From: CAYYBE01 sp964470345 | GTDB lineage: Bacteria > Babelota > Babeliae > Babelales > Babelaceae | Direction of reading: 5' to 3' | NCBI GenBank assembly: GCA_964470345.1 | Contig: CAYYBE010000004.1 | Span: forward strand, 1-64,000 | DNA length: 64,000 bases | Part shown: piece after piece, positions 1-8,014 of the stretch | How positions within the stretch are numbered: the first letter of the stretch is position 1 | How the letters are laid out: every line of letters begins with the position of its first letter | The notes under the pieces: model-generated | What the model was told of the DNA's origin: nothing | Seen by the model: the letters and a program-made list of their open reading frames with translations, nothing else | Database searches by the model: none | Position numbers and translations under genes: made by a program

Positions 1-197
1 CTGATATTAATACGAAGTTAGATCAGTTAAATACCCGCCTTGCTGAGGTTCAAGATGATCAAGAAGAACTCAAGCAAGTCCAAGAAGATATTAATCGATT
101 TAATTGGTATAAGCAGGGTATTGAGAGTGCCAAGTCCGGTAAGTTTGAGGGGATGAAAGATACTCCTCGTCCGGAAGGTGAATCTGAGTTAGAGTAA
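1..197 (+). CDS. C-terminal part of a coiled-coil protein, function unknown
   Basis: An open frame runs from the window edge (first full codon at base 3) to TAA at 195-197, giving about 64 residues. The peptide is rich in Asp, Glu, Gln, Lys and regularly spaced Leu/Val (LNTRLAEVQDDQEELKQVQ), as in a coiled coil, and ends in an acidic Pro-containing tail. The start lies outside the window, so length and N-terminal domains are unknown. It converges on the minus-strand DUF502 gene. No function can be assigned. Confidence 0.6.
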   Translation, partial: DINTKLDQLNTRLAEVQDDQEELKQVQEDINRFNWYKQGIESAKSGKFEGMKDTPRPEGESELE

Positions 198-244
198 CGA
201 TCTTTACTGCTCGTTTAACGACGAAGCTGTTGAAGATTGTATTG

Positions 245-293
245 TGCGGGACCGTTCTACGACGCTCTATGAGCTACGAAGAACAGCCCCGCA
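245..293. terminator. Imperfect hairpin between convergent genes
   Basis: TGCGGG at 245-250 pairs with CCCGCA at 288-293, and inside it GTTCT pairs with AGAAC and GCTC with GAGC. It lies between the end of the coiled-coil gene and the end of the DUF502 gene, where a bidirectional terminator is expected. There is no strong T-run, so the call is tentative. Confidence 0.4.
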
Positions 294-308
294 CTTTCGT
301 TTAAGCTC

Positions 309-965
309 TTATGTGTTGCGCTGTGTTGATTGCGCTTGTAAGCTTCCCGGCTGGATAATGCCACCGGAGATGATAACGCTGACCGCTTCTTGGTACGAGA
401 TATTCAGTATCGTGCAACGTTCAGCTGCAATAACCAAATACTGCCCGGTTGCTAAGTGAATATTAGGAACAAAGACACCATAATGTTTCCCTTGCAATCC
501 TGGAAAGCGGTCGGCAGGAACTTCAGGGCTTGTTAAGAATCCGATTGCATAAATACCAGGGTGTGGGTATTCAACTAAGACGATTGCTGTGTAGTTCTGT
601 TTATCTTGGGGATAGATAACACCGACAAACTGTTTTACACCAAAATAGATATGGCGCAAAATAGGAATTTTGTTCAGTATTTTTTCTTCAATATGTTTAA
701 TAGGCTCTTTAAGCAGTAAATCAAAGAGTAAGCCTAATGCTAAAATAACGGCAATGGTGATCAAAATTTCTGATTGAGGAAACCATTGGAAACTTGTGGG
801 CTCGAGATTGTAAATAGGTGCAAGTGTCGACTTAATAAGGTGAAAGACAAAGCGTAAAATCCAGATAGTTACTGCGATGGGCAAGAGAGTGAAGAAGCCA
901 TGAAGAAAAACTGATTTAATTTTGCTCAAGAAAGCTCGAAGTGAGCTGAAGCGAGATGTTGTCAT
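309..965 (-). CDS. DUF502 family membrane protein
   Basis: A 218-residue protein with two hydrophobic segments near the N-terminus (about residues 20-45 and 65-85), separated by a short loop, followed by a soluble part containing GxxxPxDKxNxxAIVLVEYPxPG-type sequence. This is the layout of the DUF502 inner-membrane family, whose biochemical role is not established. The start is set by AAAGGG seven to eight bases upstream of ATG at 965. It is the last gene of the minus-strand run cdaA-like / cdaR / glmM / DUF502, 33 bases after glmM, so probably cotranscribed. No regulation is visible. Family assignment is fairly sure; function is unknown. Confidence 0.8.
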   Translation of the reverse strand: MTTSRFSSLRAFLSKIKSVFLHGFFTLLPIAVTIWILRFVFHLIKSTLAPIYNLEPTSFQWFPQSEILITIAVILALGLLFDLLLKEPIKHIEEKILNKIPILRHIYFGVKQFVGVIYPQDKQNYTAIVLVEYPHPGIYAIGFLTSPEVPADRFPGLQGKHYGVFVPNIHLATGQYLVIAAERCTILNISYQEAVSVIISGGIIQPGSLQAQSTQRNT

Positions 966-998
966 CGTATAACCCTTTCCAAAGAACTAGCGTTATGC

Positions 999-2354
999 TT
1001 ATGCGTGGTGCGAAAAATAGTGTGCCAACTGTTGGCAGGCAGCTTGTGCATGTTCGACTGTATCTGCTTCTGCCATAATCCGTAAAACTGGCTCGGTACC
1101 AGAATAGCGAACCTCAATTCTTCCTGATGATAACCCGTTTTTTACCGTTCGGATATACCCCGCAAAAGGCTCGCGGGTAAGGTCTTCTTTTTTGGTGACC
1201 ACGAGATTTGTTGTTATCTGTGGATATTTGGTAAATGTTTCAAAATTGTTATTACCGGTGAGCATGAGTGCTTCCAGCACTCTGAGCGCAACAAGAATTC
1301 CATCGCCAGTACCAATGAGATCGCGCACAATGGTGTGTCCTGATGGTTCACCGCCAAGTATGAGCTTGTCAGTAGCTAGTCGTTCTGCAATATATTTGTC
1401 ACCTACGGGGGTGCGTAGCAACGTTTTTCCCCGTTGTGCTACATAGTGTGCCAACCCTTGGTTACTCATAATGGTTCCCACAATATGTGTTGTTGTTGCA
1501 TAGGTCGGGTGGTTGCTCAAGAGCGCAAGAACATCATCGCCATCTTTAACGGTACCGTTGGCAGTAACGGTCATCAGTCGGTCGCCATCTCCATCAAAGG
1601 CAAAGCCGATATCAGCAGTTTCTTGAACGACTGCGGCCTGTAATTGTTCCAGGTGAAGCGCGCCGCATTTTTCATTAATATTATAGCCGTTCGGGGTATG
1701 GTTAATCGTTGTAACGTTGGCGCCCAAATTGGTGAAAATCTCTGGTGCCACCTGGTAGGTTGCCCCATTGGCTGTGTCGAGAACGATCTTTTTCCCACGG
1801 AGAAAGTCGGCTGGAAATAGTTGGCATATCGCTGCGCAATAACGAGCAGCTGCATCAGTAAATAATTGTTTATGACCCACGAGTTCAGGTTCGGGTATCT
1901 GCTTGCGTGTAAGTTCTTCACAGCTGAGCTCTGAGATTCTGAGTTCATCAGCTAAAGCGAGCTTGCCGCTTGCTGCATCAATAATTTTAATACCGTTGTC
2001 TTGGTAGGGGTTGTGTGATGCGGAAATAATAACTGCTGCGCTGAATTTTGGGGTTGCTTGGCGCATGAGGTGGGCGGCAGCCGGTGTTGGTAAGACTTGT
2101 CCATCATAGACCTCGATTGGTGCGGTTAACAGCCCGCGCATCAGAGCTGTTTTGACCTCGTCGGCTGAGATCCGGGTATCATGAATGAGAAGAATATTCG
2201 GCGCCTTACCGTAACGTTCGCAGGCCCAACGACCAAGCGCTCTTCCAAGCGCAGTTAATGTTTCTGGGACAAAAAAGCCTGAGCCTACGGTGCCACGTAT
2301 GCCGTCGGTGCCAAACAAGTTTGGGCCAAATAGGTTTGTATTATGTGGGTTCAT
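999..2354 (-). CDS. glmM: Phosphoglucosamine mutase GlmM
   Basis: GlmM converts glucosamine-6-phosphate to glucosamine-1-phosphate, the precursor of UDP-GlcNAc for peptidoglycan and lipid A. At 451 residues it has normal family length. FGTDGIRG lies at 14-21, the phosphorylated serine motif ASHNP at 112-116 (Ser113), the metal-binding loop DGDGDR at 254-259 and the phosphate-binding RYSGTEP at 416-422. It follows cdaR by 20 bases, the arrangement cdaA-cdaR-glmM known from many bacteria where CdaA and GlmM regulate each other. The N-terminus is a little longer than usual and contains a small duplication (NLFGPNLFG). No strong ribosome site is seen close to the ATG, so the start could be slightly different. 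Confidence 0.97.
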   Translation of the reverse strand: MNPHNTNLFGPNLFGTDGIRGTVGSGFFVPETLTALGRALGRWACERYGKAPNILLIHDTRISADEVKTALMRGLLTAPIEVYDGQVLPTPAAAHLMRQATPKFSAAVIISASHNPYQDNGIKIIDAASGKLALADELRISELSCEELTRKQIPEPELVGHKQLFTDAAARYCAAICQLFPADFLRGKKIVLDTANGATYQVAPEIFTNLGANVTTINHTPNGYNINEKCGALHLEQLQAAVVQETADIGFAFDGDGDRLMTVTANGTVKDGDDVLALLSNHPTYATTTHIVGTIMSNQGLAHYVAQRGKTLLRTPVGDKYIAERLATDKLILGGEPSGHTIVRDLIGTGDGILVALRVLEALMLTGNNNFETFTKYPQITTNLVVTKKEDLTREPFAGYIRTVKNGLSSGRIEVRYSGTEPVLRIMAEADTVEHAQAACQQLAHYFSHHA

Positions 2355-2374
2355 TATATGCCTGTGTGGTTACC

Positions 2375-2797
2375 TCAACGAGAATGGGTCTGCCCGTCAC
2401 AGCTTTCTTCACTCCGTAGAGATTCTCCTTGGGATGCAAAGACGGGTATCATTGTATAGTGTACCAAGTTGATGTGCGGTGGCAATAAAAGGTTTGCTTC
2501 CGTAAAGGTTATTTGATTAAGGCCTGGGTGTAAGAGTGTCCCGTCAAGGTGCAGAGTAAGCTCACGTAAATCGACCGTTTGCAGCGCTGCAGAGTTCCCT
2601 GTTAAAGAGATCAGCACCGTTTCAGGGGCTTTGATGGTGTAATTTTCTGGCACTTGATAGAGCCCAACGGGAACGGTGGTCGTGATGGTGATGCGTGATG
2701 TCTCATGCAGAATTGACCAGCCGGTAAAGGCGATAATGAACGAGGTGAATTTAAGAGTGGTGTTGTTGAGTAAGATGTTTTTCAGGCTGAGCTGCAT
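2375..2797 (-). CDS. cdaR: YbbR-domain protein, CdaR-like
   Basis: A 140-residue protein with one N-terminal membrane helix (about 13-30) and a single YbbR-like domain (PVGLYQVPENYTI, then a beta-rich stretch). CdaR proteins in Firmicutes carry several YbbR domains and modulate the diadenylate cyclase CdaA; this one has only one repeat. AAGAAGGA is placed well for the ATG at 2797. Its first 47 bases overlap the 3' end of the CdaA-like gene in another frame, so the two are translationally coupled. Assignment rests on domain pattern and gene order; the exact role is uncertain because the cyclase partner looks inactive. Confidence 0.75.
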   Translation of the reverse strand: MQLSLKNILLNNTTLKFTSFIIAFTGWSILHETSRITITTTVPVGLYQVPENYTIKAPETVLISLTGNSAALQTVDLRELTLHLDGTLLHPGLNQITFTEANLLLPPHINLVHYTMIPVFASQGESLRSEESCDGQTHSR

Positions 2798-3605
2798 GGC
2801 GAATTCCTTCTTGGAATGAGGTTTGATTAATAATTAATCGTTTCAAAAGGAGGGCGGTGTGGTGGGCGGAAAGATCTTCTACGCTCCGTGCTTGGGCAAT
2901 AACCGTAAATAAGCGTGTTTGCGGGTTACTTGAAATAATAAGTGTGTCTGTTTTTGAGCTCATTAAGAGTGCATGTTGTTGCCAGCTTGGTAACTGTTCA
3001 GCATCAGGGGCGACCCACAAATTGTCAGGGGTGATATTCCAGTGCGCGGGGAAGGCGACCAGTTTTCCCTGGGCATTAATCCATAAAATTGTTTCTTCTT
3101 CGTTGCTTTGTGCTTCAAGTAAGAGTTCCAATAAATCTTTTTTAAGGTCAGCGTAAAAGAGACAGGAGCTTTTGAGTGCTGCATCAAGGCTGTCTTTTCG
3201 CTCAATAACCCAGATAATATGTTTGGAGCAGTTCATGGCATACAAGCTGGTACGCATTAACTCATCAATCCAGTGTTCTGATTCTTTTGTTGGCGGGTTA
3301 ATCTTTTTTAAAGAAACAAAGTTTTTTTGCAAAGTTTGCTGGTGGTAGAGAATAAAAATACAGACGACCAGCGGTGCTGCGAGAAACAGGAGATTGCTGA
3401 GAATCGACAGCCCAAGATAGTGTGCTAAAAAGGTCAGAGCGCAGTAGCCATAGGCATACAAAACCAGTGGTTTTTGGACATCTTGTTTGAGCCAGCGGAA
3501 AAAGTAAAACGTGATGCAGGTGAGCAGAAGAATTTCCGCGCCGTCTTGCCAGGCATAGAGTCCCAGTGCATGTATAATGCTTGCCAATGTTGCCATAAAT
3601 TCCAT
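2751..3605 (-). CDS. CdaA-like membrane protein lacking cyclase motifs
   Basis: A 284-residue protein with three N-terminal membrane segments (about 22-38, 47-66, 69-87) and a C-terminal domain that follows diadenylate cyclase CdaA in shape. HYLGLSIL (62-69) and WVIERKDS (132-139) match the equivalent parts of B. subtilis CdaA as I recall it. CdaA makes c-di-AMP from two ATP using a DGA and an RHR motif. At the matching places here there is E170-E171-T172 and Q210-H211-A212, so catalysis is unlikely. Gene order (followed by cdaR and glmM) supports CdaA ancestry. The start at 3605 has GAAAGGGG upstream; an upstream GTG at 3650 is in frame but has no ribosome site. Confidence 0.7.
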   Translation of the reverse strand: MEFMATLASIIHALGLYAWQDGAEILLLTCITFYFFRWLKQDVQKPLVLYAYGYCALTFLAHYLGLSILSNLLFLAAPLVVCIFILYHQQTLQKNFVSLKKINPPTKESEHWIDELMRTSLYAMNCSKHIIWVIERKDSLDAALKSSCLFYADLKKDLLELLLEAQSNEEETILWINAQGKLVAFPAHWNITPDNLWVAPDAEQLPSWQQHALLMSSKTDTLIISSNPQTRLFTVIAQARSVEDLSAHHTALLLKRLIINQTSFQEGIRHAAQPEKHLTQQHHS

Positions 3606-3648
3606 AGAGATACCCCTTTCTTTTTTTACTACTACTTTGTTCACTTGC

Positions 3649-3678
3649 ACTATAGTCAGATTGCTTGGTGTGAGGCAA
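3649..3678 (-). promoter_or_regulatory. Promoter of the cdaA-like/cdaR/glmM operon
   Basis: On the minus strand TTGCCT (3678-3673), an 18-base spacer and TATAGT (3654-3649) stand about 45 bases before the ATG of the CdaA-like gene. Confidence 0.5.
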
Positions 3679-3709
3679 GAGTTTCGTTGAGTAAGTTATT
3701 GGCAGATCA

Positions 3710-3739
3710 TTGAACCTGGAATGCGGTATCTGGTAGACT
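3710..3739 (+). promoter_or_regulatory. Promoter of the small membrane protein / WD40 cluster
   Basis: TTGAAC (3710-3715), an 18-base spacer and TAGACT (3734-3739), with TG one base before the -10, giving an extended -10. It lies 40 bases before the ATG at 3779 and divergent from the cdaA-like promoter. Confidence 0.6.
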
Positions 3740-3778
3740 GAAAATAATGGGTTAGGGTAGGTGGATGAAAGGGATAGA

Positions 3779-3973
3779 ATGACGACGAAACAGATAGTTC
3801 TTATTTTGGTAGCTCTTGCAGCTATCGGGTTGGCGAGCGTTGTTGCAGTTAAATTATTTGCGAGAGTGCCCGAGATTGAAGATACTCAAATGGGAACTTC
3901 GGCAGCTTTTTGGGCGGAAGATCCAGCTAAAAAATTGAATGAATCAGTGAACAAATATTGGGGTTGGAAATAG
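3779..3973 (+). CDS. Tiny single-pass membrane protein, GTxAxxW family (copy 1)
   Basis: A 64-residue protein: short basic N-terminus (MTTK), one hydrophobic helix at about 5-26, then a short tail containing QMGTSAAFW. Three other small proteins in the window (7668-7838, 11743-11943, 31523-31702) have the same build and a related G[T/S]xAxxW motif next to the helix. GAAAGGGA (3767-3774) precedes the ATG at 3779; an in-frame GTG at 3761 is possible but less well placed. The tail probably faces the periplasm or cytoplasm depending on topology, which cannot be told. It lies 22 bases before an exported WD40 gene and is probably cotranscribed with it. I know of no named family; function unknown. 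Confidence 0.75.
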   Translation: MTTKQIVLILVALAAIGLASVVAVKLFARVPEIEDTQMGTSAAFWAEDPAKKLNESVNKYWGWK

Positions 3974-3995
3974 GTTTTGCTAGAAAAGGTATCTC

Positions 3996-5114
3996 ATGCA
4001 CATCAAAGCGTTGGTAGTACTGACGTGTCTTATTTCTTTTGAATCACCAATGTTTTCATCGTGGACAAAGATGAAATCTTGGTTTTCTTCTGAATGCGAA
4101 GATCAGAAGCGTACAAAAGCGCTCACCGCAACCCTTTATGAGCAAACTGAGCTGCCGCTTGACCTTATTAAAATTATCGATTCGTACGATAAAACTATTT
4201 TTGCCGATCATGGAGCTTCTGTTAATGCGATGCTGTTATTGCAGGATGGAAGATTAGTTTCTGGTGGTGTTGATGGGACTATTAAGTTTTGGAGCCCTCA
4301 ATCGGTTTTGTTAAAAACAATCAAAGAGCATACAGCCCCTGTGACTTCTCTCGTTGAAATATCTCATAAGTTGTATTCAGGTTCATTGGATGGAACCATA
4401 AAGATTTACGATTTAAGTGATGATTCTATAAAAACTATGGGAATTGGCGCTGAGCTAGGTGCACTGCTTCGTATTTCTGACACGCAATTTGCATGCGGGT
4501 CATGGCACCAATTTATCTACGTATGGAAATTGGTTGGCCTGCCGGTCAAACAATTTTATTTTGAGCCAAAAGGTTTTTGGGATGACGACAGATTTCACCA
4601 TATCTTCGCACTGACATTTTTACCGGAACATAACTGGATTGTTTCTGCGGGTAATCGTGGTCATATTAAAGCGTGGGATCTTAATGATGCTGCGCCGGTG
4701 GTTCGTCAAGAAATTAGAAGTATGTCTTACACGACTTCGTACATGATTCCCGTGTATACCGATGTCTATGCATTGCTTACATTACCGCATGATCAAATTC
4801 TTTCTGCATGGGAAGATTCTGCTATTCGCATTTTTGATCCAGCTTCAGGAAAATGCTTGAAAACATTTGAAGGGCATAAAGGTGCGGTGAGGTCGCTTGT
4901 GCTGATCTCCCCAACCATATTTGCCTCAGGTTCTGATGATAAGACAGTTAAGCTGTGGGACATGACGAAAAAAGAAGATCCGAAAAAGAAAGACCAATCT
5001 ATTAAAACGTTTGTTGGGCATACGGCACGTGTAACTGCGCTTGTAAAAATTGACGAGCACACGCTTCTTTCGGCATCTGAAGATGGTACAATCCGTAGAT
5101 GGACATTGGAGTAG
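3996..5114 (+). CDS. Exported WD40 protein with F-box-like motif
   Basis: A 372-residue protein with a hydrophobic N-terminal signal (about 4-20), a segment containing TELPLDLIKIIDSY (about 51-64) resembling the core of an F-box, and about seven WD40 repeats, each ending in forms such as DGTIKFW, GHIKAWD, KTVKLWD and GTIRRWT, enough for a seven-bladed propeller. WD40 propellers are protein-binding scaffolds and are uncommon in most bacteria. The next gene is a close paralog, only one base after the stop. I infer an exported or surface protein that binds a host or cell-envelope protein; the partner is unknown. Confidence 0.85.
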   Translation: MHIKALVVLTCLISFESPMFSSWTKMKSWFSSECEDQKRTKALTATLYEQTELPLDLIKIIDSYDKTIFADHGASVNAMLLLQDGRLVSGGVDGTIKFWSPQSVLLKTIKEHTAPVTSLVEISHKLYSGSLDGTIKIYDLSDDSIKTMGIGAELGALLRISDTQFACGSWHQFIYVWKLVGLPVKQFYFEPKGFWDDDRFHHIFALTFLPEHNWIVSAGNRGHIKAWDLNDAAPVVRQEIRSMSYTTSYMIPVYTDVYALLTLPHDQILSAWEDSAIRIFDPASGKCLKTFEGHKGAVRSLVLISPTIFASGSDDKTVKLWDMTKKEDPKKKDQSIKTFVGHTARVTALVKIDEHTLLSASEDGTIRRWTLE

Positions 5115-5115
5115 C

Positions 5116-6255
5116 ATGGCAGCTCAAAAACAACTGTTATTTTTGGTTATCTGTATCTGGGGAGCTTGCTGTTTGGCAAGTTCGGTAAAAAGCTCTGTAC
5201 CCAAACCAGCAATGGTCATCGAAGAACAAAAGCGTTCCGCTGCGCTCACTCAAGCATTATTTGATCTAACAGATCTACCGCCAGAGCTTATTTCTATTGT
5301 TGACCAGTACGATAAGAGTCTTACAGGACGTCGGTTTGCGCTTGTTGGTTATGGAGTGAAAGACCTCCAAGTTCTTGCTGATGGAAGAATTGCAGTTGCA
5401 GGTGCTCCCGATGGTTCAATTGTTCTTTTAAAGTCGGATGGTACCTATAGTGCGACCCTCTCAGGGCATAGCAGTCCCGTTAAAGTTCTTGCACCTCTCT
5501 ATTCCCGCTTTTTAGCTTCGGCTTCACGAGATGAAACGATTAAAATTTGGGATTTGACCACAGGCAAATGTGTTCGAACGCTGAGGACCTCTAATGGTAC
5601 TGCGCAAGCTCTCATAAGGTTACCTCGTGGTAGAATTGCCGCTGGCTTTTTAAGCCAAACGATTATTGTATGGGACATAGCCTCGGGAAATCTTGAAAAA
5701 CAATTTATCTATCAACAGCATGATTACACCCATGGATTTGGTTCTGATAAAGAACATAGAGTACTTGCTTTGGCATGGTTGCCGGAAAAGAATCGGCTTG
5801 TTTCTGCTGGAGACGGTAACCATATTAAAGTGTGGGATCTTAATGATACCGCGTCAGTTATACGTAAAGAAATTGGGGATATGTATGCTACCAAGTTTGG
5901 GCAGACGGTTTTTGAAGAGATAGGCGCTCTTCTTACGTTACCTGATGAAAGAATTCTTTCGGGCTGGGGTGATGGGAAAATTCGGCTGTTTGATCCAGAA
6001 TCGGGAAAATATGTATTGACGCTTGAAGGGCATAAGGGGTATGTGACTACTCTGCTTCTCTTAACTCCAACGATTGTTGTTTCGGGTGATGATGCGGGAG
6101 TGATAAAAGTATGGGATCTCTCGAAGAAGAAAGACCAATGCATTAAAAGCTTTGAGGGGCATACTCAGTTGATTAATGCGTTAGTAAAGATTGATGCCAA
6201 GACATTTCTTTCAGGTTCAGGCGATGGCGCGATTCGCAAATGGACGCTGGAGTAG
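5116..6255 (+). CDS. Exported WD40 protein with F-box-like motif, tandem paralog
   Basis: A 379-residue protein, paralogous along its length to the gene just upstream. It has a signal peptide (about 5-22 hydrophobic), the motif LPPELISIVDQY at 54-65, and about seven WD40 repeats (for example ETIKIWD, NHIKVWD, GKIRLFD, GVIKVWD). The stretch KNRLVSAGDGNHIKVWDLND mirrors the neighbour closely. The start at 5116 is chosen because TTGGAG at the end of the previous gene serves as its ribosome site and because it gives a signal peptide; an upstream in-frame start at 5050 would fall inside the previous gene. Function unknown; likely a protein-binding exported factor. Confidence 0.85.
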   Translation: MAAQKQLLFLVICIWGACCLASSVKSSVPKPAMVIEEQKRSAALTQALFDLTDLPPELISIVDQYDKSLTGRRFALVGYGVKDLQVLADGRIAVAGAPDGSIVLLKSDGTYSATLSGHSSPVKVLAPLYSRFLASASRDETIKIWDLTTGKCVRTLRTSNGTAQALIRLPRGRIAAGFLSQTIIVWDIASGNLEKQFIYQQHDYTHGFGSDKEHRVLALAWLPEKNRLVSAGDGNHIKVWDLNDTASVIRKEIGDMYATKFGQTVFEEIGALLTLPDERILSGWGDGKIRLFDPESGKYVLTLEGHKGYVTTLLLLTPTIVVSGDDAGVIKVWDLSKKKDQCIKSFEGHTQLINALVKIDAKTFLSGSGDGAIRKWTLE

Positions 6256-6361
6256 TGAGCCAGCACAAGCGGTTGTTTCTTGCAGAAAAGCGGGTAAGCT
6301 GAAAATAGAGACGTGCTCTTGGGGAGGGGCTTCACAAATCTGCAACTCGAGGAGCTTACCT

Positions 6362-7621
6362 ATGAACCACATTCGGATTTTTCTTACTGGACTTTTGCTG
6401 CTTCTTCCCTTACATATTTCACTAGATGCAAGTCAGCTTGCAAAACGATCCTCTTTTGAAGTTGATTTGGGCATCGACTCACAAGAAGCATCTTCTCGAA
6501 ATTGTATCGCGTCCTTCTGTATAAAATGTGTAAACGCTTTTCGTTCTTCTGATCAAAAAAAGAGAATGAATGAACAGATGCGTATTGATCAAGAAAGTAA
6601 GTCCTGCGTAGACCAGCAACGGACGCTTGTGGAGTCATTGTTTGAGTGCACGCTACTTCCAAAAGAACTTATTGCAATTATTGCTCTCTATAACCAATCT
6701 GTTTGCCGTCTTGGCCGGGTTCGTTCCGTTGTTGGGCTTCAGCCCCCGTTTGTTGCATTGGGAGGTGATGGCGCTATTCACGTGGTAGATCTTGATGCGG
6801 GAACGCGAGTTAGTACATTTTTGGGGGATCCAAGCTATTCCGTAAATGCTTTAGCATATGATTCTAAGCAGAATGTACTTTTTTCTGCTGCATTACTTGG
6901 CAACCGGGCAGTGAGCCAGTTAATGATTGACCCATTAGAGAACAAGCTTGTTGCGTATGCTTCGGCAGTGTCTCCTGAGGTGAAATCCAGCAGCGCTCTT
7001 GATTCTTCGACGCAAAACGTATTGGTTTGGAATCCTTCGAGTGGATTGGTTGCTGTTCTTTATCCTGAAGGTCAAAAATGTGGGAATGAAGAAAAGATTA
7101 AAGCTGCGATTGAACGGGAGAAGGCCGCAAATTCGCTGGTTCTTTTATCAGCATTGGTACAGCGAGAGTTTAGATTAGAAAGTGGTCTTCAGGATCTTGA
7201 TAAAATTGGAACCTTTACCATTCGAAAATCAAAAATACCGGATCAAACATTGTCTTGTGACTCGATGCAACTAGCTTCGGGGCAGATACTTGTTGGTTTT
7301 GAGTCAGGAGATGTGGCCGTTATCAGTCCTAGACAAGCGGATGAATTTGTTGCCTTCCCCATGCACAATGCTCCCGTACGTTCATTTGCTGCAGATGGGA
7401 CAGGGCTTGTTGCCTCCGGGTCAGATGATACTACCGTGAGAATTTGGGATCTAACGCATAAAAAGTGTTTACAAGTTATCTACGGACATGTTCGTCCCGT
7501 TCGTTTGTTATGCTTTGTATCTCGATCACGAATCCTATCTATTTCAGACGCAGGTATTATTCGCGTTGATAACCTCAATGTTTCAGACAACAGCGTAAAA
7601 TCTATTCAGAGTGCTCCGTAA
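6362..7621 (+). CDS. Exported diverged WD40-like protein with F-box-like motif
   Basis: A 419-residue protein with a strong signal peptide (LTGLLLLLPLHISLDAS, 8-24), the motif LLPKELIAIIALY at 98-110, and a propeller-like body in which only some repeats are recognisable as WD40 (VRSFAADGTGLVASGSDD then VRIWD is the clearest). The middle part is diverged and contains a helical insert rich in Glu, Lys and Ala (around residues 235-265). GAGGAG at 6349-6354 lies before the ATG at 6362. It resembles the gene at 10370-11683 more than the tandem pair upstream (shared KELIxIIALYNQ). It follows its upstream neighbour on the same strand by 106 bases. Function unknown. Confidence 0.8.
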   Translation: MNHIRIFLTGLLLLLPLHISLDASQLAKRSSFEVDLGIDSQEASSRNCIASFCIKCVNAFRSSDQKKRMNEQMRIDQESKSCVDQQRTLVESLFECTLLPKELIAIIALYNQSVCRLGRVRSVVGLQPPFVALGGDGAIHVVDLDAGTRVSTFLGDPSYSVNALAYDSKQNVLFSAALLGNRAVSQLMIDPLENKLVAYASAVSPEVKSSSALDSSTQNVLVWNPSSGLVAVLYPEGQKCGNEEKIKAAIEREKAANSLVLLSALVQREFRLESGLQDLDKIGTFTIRKSKIPDQTLSCDSMQLASGQILVGFESGDVAVISPRQADEFVAFPMHNAPVRSFAADGTGLVASGSDDTTVRIWDLTHKKCLQVIYGHVRPVRLLCFVSRSRILSISDAGIIRVDNLNVSDNSVKSIQSAP

Positions 7622-7667
7622 ATGAGTAGACTATACAAAGAGGGGATGTTGTAGAGAAAGGGAGTAT

Positions 7668-7838
7668 ATGTCGAAAAAATATCTTTTGCTTCTAGTTGGA
7701 GTAGTTGTTATTGTACTTGGGGTGATGGCTATCAGAATGTTTGGGAATGTGCTTACCAAGTATGAAGATGCTCCAATGGGGACATGGGCCGGTAACTGGA
7801 GAGATGTTGGCGGCATACACTATGTCATTATAAAGTAA
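7668..7838 (+). CDS. Tiny single-pass membrane protein, GTxAxxW family (copy 2)
   Basis: A 56-residue protein with start ATG at 7668 after AAAGGGAG. It has MSKK, a long hydrophobic helix (about 5-22), then YEDAPMGTWAGNW. The piece EDAPMGTWAGNW lines up with EDTQMGTSAAFW of the copy at 3779-3973. It lies 46 bases after a WD40 gene on the same strand, again next to an exported repeat protein. Stop TAA at 7836-7838. The short C-terminal tail ends in a hydrophobic stretch (YVIIK). Function unknown. Confidence 0.7.
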   Translation: MSKKYLLLLVGVVVIVLGVMAIRMFGNVLTKYEDAPMGTWAGNWRDVGGIHYVIIK

Positions 7839-7943
7839 TAAGGCGATGTGAAGAACCCGCGCGACGTTTCAAGCAAAGTACCGATTTCACACGAGTAAGA
7901 TACGACAGATGGTCGTTCGAATAGGGCGTTGTTTTTTGAGTTT

Positions 7944-7952
7944 TGCTATACT
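7944..7952 (+). promoter_or_regulatory. Extended -10 promoter element before trpS
   Basis: TGCTATACT at 7944-7952 fits an extended -10 (TG, one base, TATACT), about 60 bases before the chosen trpS start. No good -35 is seen at 16-18 bases. Confidence 0.45.
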
Positions 7953-8014
7953 CGAAAACGTACGCCTTTTATTTTATAGAGCGCGACTGCTGTATTATGC
8001 TTGGAGATCGAAGT

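Noticed and set aside
5050..5115. Longer N-terminus for the second WD40 gene
   Set aside because: It lies inside the preceding WD40 gene and would hide the signal peptide; the internal ATG at 5116 has a ribosome site.
6191..6361. Longer N-terminus for the third WD40 gene
   Set aside because: Starts inside the previous gene; ATG 6362 has GAGGAG upstream and yields a clear signal peptide.
7850..7935. Possible tRNA suggested by GGTCGTTCGAATAGG
   Set aside because: Only a T-loop-like string is present; no acceptor stem, anticodon arm or D arm could be paired around it.
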